Positions 57,997 to 64,000 of a stretch of DNA of 64,000 nt are shown here, one piece after another. Under the pieces are notes generated by a model. It searched no databases and had not been told where the DNA came from. It saw only the letters and a list, made by a program, of their open reading frames with translations. The DNA lies in assembly GCF_026239555.1 (NCBI RefSeq), contig NZ_JAPIVP010000001.1, forward strand, positions 664,008-728,007, written 5' to 3'. This DNA is from Pedobacter sp. PF22-3. Lineage in GTDB: Bacteria; Bacteroidota; Bacteroidia; Sphingobacteriales; Sphingobacteriaceae. The stretch's first letter is position 1. Every line of letters begins with the position of its first letter. The position numbers and the translations under genes are program-made.

Positions 57997-58575
57997 CTAT
58001 AACATCAATCCCTTTAACTGTGCATATTGCAACAACATAATTGTTTTCCCATCTCTTATTTCACCAGATTTCATCATTTCAAGTGCCTTTTCTAAAGGTA
58101 GTTCCAACACTTCTATATCTTCGTTTTCTTCTTCAAGGCCTCCTCCATCATGCAATTTCATATCATTTGAATACGCTGCAACAAAAAAGTATAATAGTTC
58201 AGTAACTGAGCCTGGTGACATATAAGCCTCGAAGACTTTTTCTACCTGTTCAATCCTGAATCCGGTTTCTTCTTCCGTTTCCCTTCTGATACAATCTTCT
58301 GGGTTATCCTGATCCAATAATCCTGCACAGCTCTCAATCAGGTAACCTGTATCATTTCCATTAATAAATGTCGGCAACCTGAACTGGCGGGTAAGTACAA
58401 CCGTTTGATTATCTTTATTATATAATAAAATAGTTGCACCATTTCCCCTATCATATGCTTCGCGCTCCAGAATAGATTTAGCACCATCAGTACCAGTCAT
58501 TTCAAAACTGACTTTTTTGAGGGTGTACCAATTATCAGATAAAACTTTGGTATCAAGAATATGAATATTTTTCAT
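57997..58575 (-). CDS. nudK: GDP-mannose hydrolase NudK-like NUDIX protein
   Basis: A 192-residue protein. The NUDIX box is ESCAGLLDQDNPEDCIRRET followed by EEETGF, with the two-residue insertion characteristic of the sugar-nucleotide branch. FEAYMSPGSVTELLYFFVA matches E. coli NudK closely. NudK hydrolyses GDP-mannose to GMP and mannose 1-phosphate. The gene is divergent from a DeoR-type regulator with a 54-nt shared promoter region, so it might be its target. Confidence 0.85.
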   Translation of the reverse strand: MKNIHILDTKVLSDNWYTLKKVSFEMTGTDGAKSILEREAYDRGNGATILLYNKDNQTVVLTRQFRLPTFINGNDTGYLIESCAGLLDQDNPEDCIRRETEEETGFRIEQVEKVFEAYMSPGSVTELLYFFVAAYSNDMKLHDGGGLEEENEDIEVLELPLEKALEMMKSGEIRDGKTIMLLQYAQLKGLML

Positions 58576-58629
58576 TATGATTATTTTTGATTAATTATGA
58601 TTAAATTTGATCGAATTAAATCATTATAT

Positions 58630-59382
58630 ATGACATTTCAAAAAAGAGCGCATAAAATCCTTGAACTTTTAGAAACATCTGGTGAAGTTGAGATCCGCCA
58701 GTTAGCCACTAAAATTGGTGTTTCTGAAGTTACGGTAAGAAGAGACCTGACCAGCATGGCTGCAAACGGCCTACTCTACCGTACACATGGAGGTGCCATG
58801 AAAATAAGTGATGTGATCAAGCCAGTTTCATTTGCCAATAAAGCAGAAGTTAATCTAAAGGCAAAAGATGCAATCTGCAAAAGGGCAGCTGAAGATATAG
58901 TTGAAGGAGATGTAATATTTATTGATTGTGGCAGCACAGCCTTTAGGTTATGCCAGTTTATTAAAGACAAAAAGATAAAGGTAATTACCAATTCGCTACC
59001 AATAGTAAATGAGTTGCAACACAGCGCAGTAACGATAAACCTCATAGGAGGCGAAGTGGATGCAAGCAGACAAGCCGTTCATGGAACTATGGCACACGAA
59101 CATATTGGCAGATACCAGGCTGCTAAAGCCTTTTTAGGCGTTGATGGGATTACTGCTGAAGGACTATATGCAGGCAGTGAATACGAGGCTTCTAATACCT
59201 TGGCTATGGCAGCACAAACCGGTTGCACTTATATGCTTTGTGATGCCAGTAAAATTGGAAAAACATCGTATCTGAAATTTAATGATTTATCGATTGTGAA
59301 TATTTTAATAACCGACTATAAGGGACCCGAGGTAAACAAATTTGAATCAAAAGGAATATCCATATATTCAGTAACCGTTTGA
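58630..59382 (+). CDS. DeoR/GlpR family transcriptional regulator
   Basis: The ATG at 58630 (MTFQKRAHKILELLETSGEV) gives 250 residues, the usual DeoR length; an upstream start is not supported. The N-terminal winged helix is IRQLATKIGVSEVTVRRDLT and GLLYRTHGGAM. The DeoRC sensor domain holds VIFIDCGSTAFRLCQFIKDK, ITNSLPIVNEL, LIGGEVDASRQAVHG and LCDASKIGKTSYLKF. DeoR proteins usually repress sugar genes and sense a phosphorylated sugar. The divergent nudK gene is a possible target. Confidence 0.9.
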   Translation: MTFQKRAHKILELLETSGEVEIRQLATKIGVSEVTVRRDLTSMAANGLLYRTHGGAMKISDVIKPVSFANKAEVNLKAKDAICKRAAEDIVEGDVIFIDCGSTAFRLCQFIKDKKIKVITNSLPIVNELQHSAVTINLIGGEVDASRQAVHGTMAHEHIGRYQAAKAFLGVDGITAEGLYAGSEYEASNTLAMAAQTGCTYMLCDASKIGKTSYLKFNDLSIVNILITDYKGPEVNKFESKGISIYSVTV

Positions 59383-59654
59383 TAAGTGAATGAAAGGTTG
59401 GCCCTAGTGATCAATTGGATACTTCGCGTTGCTTTAAGCTGATCATAATTTATTTATAATCGATTTTCTAAACTAACAATTCTTTATCATACTGATTTAC
59501 AGCTAGTGACAAGAAATCGCTTTTAGCATCCATCAAAATTTCCAATATTTGTAGTATTGAAATGCCGAAATCAAATCCCGATTCTTACATTTTTCTTCCC
59601 CAATTGCAAAATAAAGGGGTTTAATAAACGTTATGACAAACACAAATAAATCTG

Positions 59655-59662
59655 TAATTTTG
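59655..59662 (+). promoter_or_regulatory. -7 box of pyrE
   Basis: TAATTTTG ends 4 nt before the pyrE ATG at 59667. As for coaD and DUF3822 this implies a leaderless or nearly leaderless mRNA. The -33 is unclear. Confidence 0.5.
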
Positions 59663-59666
59663 AGCC

Positions 59667-60332
59667 ATGTATAATAAAAGTGATATTGAATTAAAGGTAG
59701 CGGAATTTTTATTACAGATAAAAGCAATTAAATTACAACCAAATAATCCTTTTACATGGGCATCTGGTTGGAAATCGCCAATTTATTGCGATAACAGAAT
59801 TACCCTTTCCCATCCTCAGGTTAGAACTTACATCAGGCAGAAACTTGCACAGGCCATACAAGAAGAGTTTGGTTCAGTAGATGTTATTGCAGGTGTTGCC
59901 ACTGCCGGAATTCCTCAAGGCGTTTTAGTAGCGCAGGAACTGGGTTTACCATTTATCTATGTAAGAGCGAAAGCAAAAGAACATGGTACCGGAAGTTTAA
60001 TTGAAGGCGAAGTGGTAGAAGGTCAACGTGTGGTAGTTATCGAAGATTTAATTTCAACCGGAAAAAGCAGCTTACAAGCTGTTGAAGCATTAAGGGCTGC
60101 AGGCTTATCGGTAGCTGGCTTAGCGGCAATTTTTACTTACGGTTTCGAAAAAGCAGATGAAAACTTTGCAGCTGCAAAATGTCGTTACTTAACCTTATCA
60201 AACTATGGCGCGTTGATTGATTATGCTGCCGAGCACAGCATTATTGCCAAAAGTGATATGGAATTATTAAGCAAATGGCGCTTAAATCCTTCACAATGGG
60301 GACAGGGTCAAGCTTTGAGTTCAGAGTCTTAA
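59667..60332 (+). CDS. pyrE: Orotate phosphoribosyltransferase PyrE
   Basis: A 221-residue enzyme of pyrimidine synthesis that joins orotate to PRPP. The PRPP motif is VVVIEDLISTGKSSLQAVEA, and WKSPIYCDNRITLSHPQVRT is the conserved N-terminal signature. VAGVATAGIPQGVLVAQELG is the other family segment. Length is typical for the longer Bacteroidota form. The SRPBCC protein gene follows after 33 nt. Confidence 0.95.
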   Translation: MYNKSDIELKVAEFLLQIKAIKLQPNNPFTWASGWKSPIYCDNRITLSHPQVRTYIRQKLAQAIQEEFGSVDVIAGVATAGIPQGVLVAQELGLPFIYVRAKAKEHGTGSLIEGEVVEGQRVVVIEDLISTGKSSLQAVEALRAAGLSVAGLAAIFTYGFEKADENFAAAKCRYLTLSNYGALIDYAAEHSIIAKSDMELLSKWRLNPSQWGQGQALSSES

Positions 60333-60365
60333 GTTCGGAGTAAAACAAATCTATACAAATATATA

Positions 60366-60764
60366 ATGACTGTTATCGAGAGCACAGTAGAAGTTAATAA
60401 ACCGGTTGCTGAGGTTTATGCTTTTCTATCCAATATGAACAATCACCAGCAATTGATGCCAGAAAATATTTACAACTGGGAATCAACCGAAGATGATGCA
60501 CGGTTTACCATTCAGAATATGGCAAAATTGGCCATCAAGATTTCGAGTCGGGTAGAAAACCAGGAAATAATCGCAATTCCGAGTGAAAAAGCACCTTTTG
60601 ATGTTGAATTAAAGTGGACAGTAGCAGATAATGGAAACGGAACTACTACAGCAAAACACATCATTTCAGCTGATTTAAATATGATGATGAAAATGTTGGC
60701 ATCTGGTCCACTACAAAAACTGGCCGATCATCAAACAGAAAAACTGAAAGAGATTTTAGGATAA
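60366..60764 (+). CDS. SRPBCC family protein
   Basis: A 132-residue START/Bet v1-like protein (VIESTVEVNKPVAEVYAFLS, MPENIYNWESTEDDARFTIQ, and the C-terminal long helix MMKMLASGPLQKLADHQTEK). Such proteins enclose a hydrophobic ligand. In Bacteroidota it commonly follows pyrE, as here, 33 nt downstream. The ligand is unknown. The unit ends with a terminator 32 nt after the stop. Confidence 0.8.
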   Translation: MTVIESTVEVNKPVAEVYAFLSNMNNHQQLMPENIYNWESTEDDARFTIQNMAKLAIKISSRVENQEIIAIPSEKAPFDVELKWTVADNGNGTTTAKHIISADLNMMMKMLASGPLQKLADHQTEKLKEILG

Positions 60765-60796
60765 ACATTAAATAATATTGTGTATACAGATCAATG

Positions 60797-60822
60797 AGAC
60801 GAATTAAACTTCGTCTTTTTTT
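60797..60822 (+). terminator. Terminator of the pyrE-SRPBCC operon
   Basis: AGACGAA-TTAAAC-TTCGTCT followed by a run of seven T. A canonical rho-independent terminator 32 nt past the SRPBCC stop. Confidence 0.85.
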
Positions 60823-60895
60823 ATGCGTAAAAATTCTATTGCGTTCTTTTATCAGTATATTATTTTAATACCTTAGTTTTGATAAGCCTAAAACT

Positions 60896-63571
60896 ATGAA
60901 TCTCAAATTTTTACAGATAACTACTTTATTTTTTGCTCTTTCTCCTCTTTCTAAGATATCAGCTCAATCGCTCACAGCCTTAAAAACCGAATATTTAGCC
61001 AGCCCGATTGGCTTGGATAGTCCGCACCCACGTTTTACCTGGCAAATGAACGATGCCAATCAAGGTGCTAAACAAAGTGCTTACCGCATTCTGGTTGATA
61101 CCGATTCTGCTTTACTGGTAAAAGCCAATGCAAAATTATGGAACACGGGTTGGGTAAAGTCAGACCAAAATTTGGTTATTTATTCTGGTAAATTACTAAA
61201 ACCTTTTACTAAATATTTCTGGCGGATTGATATTGCAGATGGGAGAAATAAAAAATCAGATAAAACCCACATCGCCAGTTTTGAAACAGGGATGATGAAA
61301 ATGGAAAACTGGCAAGGTGCCTGGATTTCGGATAACGAAAATACAAAACTTAAGCCTGCACCCTATTTCCGCAATACCTTTAGCACCCATAAAAAAATTA
61401 AATCCGCCAGGGCTTACATTGCTGCTGCCGGCTTATACGAGCTTTCAATCAATGGCAAAAAGATAGGTAATCACCGTATGGATCCGATGTATACCCGTTT
61501 TGATAGGCGTACATTATATGTTACCTACGATGTAACGAATGCCATTAATATAGGCAAAAATGCGATTGGCGTACTGCTGGGCAACGGATGGTACAATCAC
61601 CAGTCAACCGCAGTCTGGGATTTCGACCGTGCCCCCTGGCGCAATAGGCCAACTTTTTGTCTTGATTTAAAAATCACATATGAAGACGGTACAACCGAAA
61701 CCATTAAATCGGGTAAAGAATGGAAAACGGCTTTAAGCCCAATTATTTTTAATAGTATTTATACCGCCGAACATTACGATGCCCGCCTGGAAAAAGCAGG
61801 CTGGAATACCCCAAATTTTGATGATAAAGATTGGAAAAATGTGATTTACCGTTCAGCACCATCTAAAAATGTTGTTGCACAGGTCATGCATCCCATCCGT
61901 AATGTTGAAGAAATAGCCAGCAAAAGTTTAAGAAAGTTTAATGATACCACCTACCTGTTTGATCTGGGCAGGAATATTTCGGGCGTAAGTAAAATTACTG
62001 TAAATGGGCCTGCCGGAACAGTTATTAAACTAAAACACGGCGAGCGTTTATACCCCAATGGGCACGTGGATATCTCAAACATTGATGCCCATTATCGCCC
62101 AACCGATGATACCGATCCTTTCCAAACCGACATCCTGATTTTAAACGGAAAAGGTGAACAAAGTTTTATGCCTCATTTTAATTATAAGGGTTTTCAATAT
62201 GTAGAAGTAAGCAGCTCTGCTCACATTGAATTAAAAAAAGAAAATCTCACAGGTTATTTTATGCACAGTGATGTACCGGTTGTTGGTGACGTTAAATCTT
62301 CAGAACCGATCATTAATAAAATTTACTATGCCACCAATAATTCTTACTTATCTAATCTCTTTGGCTACCCCACAGATTGTCCGCAGAGAGAAAAGAATGG
62401 CTGGACGGGCGATGCACAGATTGCAATAGAAACGGGTCTTTACGGTTTTGACGGTATCACCATTTACGAAAAATGGCTCGCCGATCACCGCGATGAACAA
62501 CAGCCAAATGGTGTGTTACCTTCCATTATTCCTACCGATGGCTGGGGTTATGAATGGGGCAACGGACCAGACTGGACAAGTACCATTGCGATTATTCCAT
62601 GGAATGTTTACCTGTTTTATGGAGACAAAAAACTACTTGCGGATTGTTACGAAAATATCAGAAAATACGTGAACCATATTGATGAAACCTACCCAACAGG
62701 TTTAACCACCTGGGGTTTGGGCGATTGGATACCAGTAAAATCTAAATCTCCTGTAGAACTTACTTCAACCTGTTATTATTATGCCGATGTAGTTATTTTG
62801 GCGAAGGCAGCCAAAATTTTAGGTAAAAATGATGATCACATTAAATATACAGCACTTGCCAAAAAAATAAAAGATGCTTTTAATGCAAAATACCTGAATA
62901 AAGAAAAAGGGATTTACAACACGGGGATCCAAACCGAAATGAGTGTTCCGTTATATTGGAAAATTGTTCCGGAAGAATCTGTTGCTTTGGTTGCCAAAAA
63001 TTTAGCCAAACGTGTAGAAGCCGACGGTTTCCACTTAGATGTGGGATTACTAGGAACCAAAGCCATTTTAAATGCGCTGAGCGAAAATGGTTACAGCAAT
63101 ATTGCCTACAAAGTCGCGTCGCAAAAAACCTATCCAAGCTGGGGCTGGTGGATGGAAAACGGCGCCACCACTTTATACGAGAATTGGCCAATAGATGCCA
63201 AATCGGATATTTCAATGAACCACATCATGTTTGGAGAAATTGGCGCCTGGTTATACAAATCACCGGGTGGTATTAAGCCAGATGAAAAACAGCCTGGCTT
63301 TAAACATATCATACTGGATCCGCATGTGGTGGAAGGCCTGAATTCTTTTGAGGCCAGTCACATTGGTCCTTATGGGAAAATTATCAGCGCCTGGAAAAGA
63401 ACAAATGATGGAATTAGATACGATATCACCGTTCCGGCAAATTCTACAGCAAGCATTAAATTACCACTTACGCGTGGCGTGGGTATTTATATAAATGGTA
63501 AGGTAAACAACATTGGAAAAATAGATTTAGCAGCTGGTAAGTATATAATTGAGCAGAAAGCCCAAAAATAA
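60896..63571 (+). CDS. Secreted alpha-L-rhamnosidase, GH78
   Basis: An 891-residue exported glycoside hydrolase (signal peptide to about residue 23, SKISAQ). The N-terminal beta-sandwich domains (about 25-430; LKTEYLASPIGLDSPHPRFT) precede an (alpha/alpha)6 barrel. The general-acid region is YPTDCPQREKNGWTGDAQIA, with Asp and Glu aligning to the catalytic D/E of GH78 enzymes, and the base Glu lies in ENGATTLYENW. It releases L-rhamnose from plant or bacterial glycans in the periplasm or outside. A TAGTTTTG -7 box lies at 60874-60881. No rhamnose catabolism gene is adjacent. Confidence 0.92.
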   Translation: MNLKFLQITTLFFALSPLSKISAQSLTALKTEYLASPIGLDSPHPRFTWQMNDANQGAKQSAYRILVDTDSALLVKANAKLWNTGWVKSDQNLVIYSGKLLKPFTKYFWRIDIADGRNKKSDKTHIASFETGMMKMENWQGAWISDNENTKLKPAPYFRNTFSTHKKIKSARAYIAAAGLYELSINGKKIGNHRMDPMYTRFDRRTLYVTYDVTNAINIGKNAIGVLLGNGWYNHQSTAVWDFDRAPWRNRPTFCLDLKITYEDGTTETIKSGKEWKTALSPIIFNSIYTAEHYDARLEKAGWNTPNFDDKDWKNVIYRSAPSKNVVAQVMHPIRNVEEIASKSLRKFNDTTYLFDLGRNISGVSKITVNGPAGTVIKLKHGERLYPNGHVDISNIDAHYRPTDDTDPFQTDILILNGKGEQSFMPHFNYKGFQYVEVSSSAHIELKKENLTGYFMHSDVPVVGDVKSSEPIINKIYYATNNSYLSNLFGYPTDCPQREKNGWTGDAQIAIETGLYGFDGITIYEKWLADHRDEQQPNGVLPSIIPTDGWGYEWGNGPDWTSTIAIIPWNVYLFYGDKKLLADCYENIRKYVNHIDETYPTGLTTWGLGDWIPVKSKSPVELTSTCYYYADVVILAKAAKILGKNDDHIKYTALAKKIKDAFNAKYLNKEKGIYNTGIQTEMSVPLYWKIVPEESVALVAKNLAKRVEADGFHLDVGLLGTKAILNALSENGYSNIAYKVASQKTYPSWGWWMENGATTLYENWPIDAKSDISMNHIMFGEIGAWLYKSPGGIKPDEKQPGFKHIILDPHVVEGLNSFEASHIGPYGKIISAWKRTNDGIRYDITVPANSTASIKLPLTRGVGIYINGKVNNIGKIDLAAGKYIIEQKAQK

Positions 63572-64000
63572 TTCAGACCTCCTAGGTTCTTAATGGATTT
63601 GTTTTTTTATGTTGTCATCCTGAGGGATAATTTATTGGATAAAAATCAATATGAAAGACAGTAGAATTTAATGGAAAATCTCTCCAAGGATCGTCATTGC
63701 GAGAAGGCTTTTTCAGCCGACGAAGCAATCTTTATAGCAAGGATTACTAGCAGGAAAGATTGCTTCGTCGTTCCTCCTCGCAATGACGACCTTTTTTGGG
63801 TGCCTGTCATTGCTAGGCACGAAAGATCTTTAAGCGATAGATTACTGACTCATCGATCAATATTGCTTCAAGTCTTTATATTGTAGATAGAGATTCTTCA
63901 CTGCGTTCAGAATGACACCAATGATTCCGCGTTAGGGATAGTAAGGGTTCAGTACCGATCCTTCATCGGTACCGGAGCGAAGCGAAGCCCTGAAAAGGTA
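63572..64000. other. Repeat-rich tail without a gene
   Basis: No supported gene. Besides the MITE/REPIN-like element (63691-63790), it holds fragments of the TCATCCTGA and GTCATTGC families (63613-63640 and 63805-63835), a half copy of the TTCAGAATGA family at 63891-63917, and a GTACCGAT-CCTTC-ATCGGTAC hairpin at 63952-63972. An open frame of 71 codons over the repeats is not a gene. Confidence 0.6.
63691..63790. repeat. MITE/REPIN-like palindromic element, copy 2
   Basis: The left arm TCGTCATTGCGAGAAGGCTT (continuing CAGCCGACGAAGCAATC) and right arm AAGATTGCTTCGTCGTTCCT (continuing CGCAATGACG) are inverted copies. It is the second example of the family at 45896-45992. The outer ends and inner GGCT-TTTTC-AGCC hairpin are conserved, while the central part differs. 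Confidence 0.75.

Noticed and set aside
63671..63886. 71-codon open frame near the right end
   Set aside because: It lies across the MITE/REPIN-like palindrome and neighbouring repeats, so the open frame is a by-product of repeat sequence.

Overview
The window looks like the chromosome of a Bacteroidota member close to Pedobacter (Sphingobacteriaceae). This rests on AT-rich intergenic DNA, almost no Shine-Dalgarno sequences, TAnnTTTG-type -7 promoter boxes, a SusC-like carboxypeptidase-regulatory domain on a TonB receptor, DUF3822 next to rsmD, and family members typical of that group. Genus assignment is inference. I saw no rRNA, tRNA, CRISPR array, prophage or intact transposase. Layout: 1-4.5 kb holds small stress or housekeeping proteins (Ycf48/BNR-like, DUF2147, DoxX, VOC, DUF1579) and a GlxA-type regulator. 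4.7-9.8 kb is a sugar-acid locus: an AraC regulator divergent from a FucP-type transporter, a UxaA-type dehydratase and an SDR, perhaps for L-fucose/L-fuconate-like sugars. 10-10.8 kb is an AlkA-like glycosylase behind paired inverted repeats. 11-18.7 kb is a heavy-metal resistance module: an OmpR/EnvZ-type two-component pair followed by CzcC, CzcB and CzcA. Matching 11-bp-phased direct repeats precede both transcription units. 18.8-23.6 kb carries a TonB siderophore receptor and a LytTR/LytS-type two-component pair, with a small Thr-rich ORF antisense between the pair.

24-30 kb holds a PAP2 phosphatase coupled to an ArnT-like glycosyltransferase, an esterase, a Gfo/Idh/MocA oxidoreductase and small orphan proteins. 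30.4-38 kb is one long molybdenum-cofactor operon: XdhC, MocA, MoaA, MoeA, a TSUP permease, MoaD, MoeB-rhodanese, MoaE and a MoaC-MogA fusion. A broken sulfite-oxidase-like gene lies between the permease and moaD. The operon makes molybdopterin, inserts Mo and matures it for xanthine-oxidase-type enzymes, but no intact molybdoenzyme lies in the window. 38-45.8 kb holds orphan proteins, a cold-shock protein, an SMP-30 protein, an asymmetric heterodimeric ABC exporter and a LURP-one-related protein. 46-52.4 kb holds CvfB, a four-helix-bundle sensor-like protein, a RecD-like helicase, a diadenylate-cyclase-fold protein, DUF3822 and RsmD. 52.7-60.8 kb has coaD, an ECF sigma factor with a membrane partner, two NUDIX hydrolases, a probable small RNA, a coiled-coil membrane protein, an alcohol dehydrogenase, a DeoR regulator, pyrE and an SRPBCC protein. 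The window closes with a GH78 alpha-L-rhamnosidase and a repeat-rich tail.

The most unusual signals are non-coding: (i) a CzcR-type operator with identical spacing at two promoters; (ii) several start codons only 4-5 nt after a -7 box, suggesting leaderless mRNAs; (iii) several families of dispersed hairpin or palindromic elements; (iv) a compact terminator-ended RNA candidate near 55.6 kb. Among proteins, the diadenylate-cyclase-like protein at 49.6-50.7 kb, which keeps the DGA and GTRH motifs, is the best candidate for unexplored signalling. All functions are read from sequence patterns; no database search was run.
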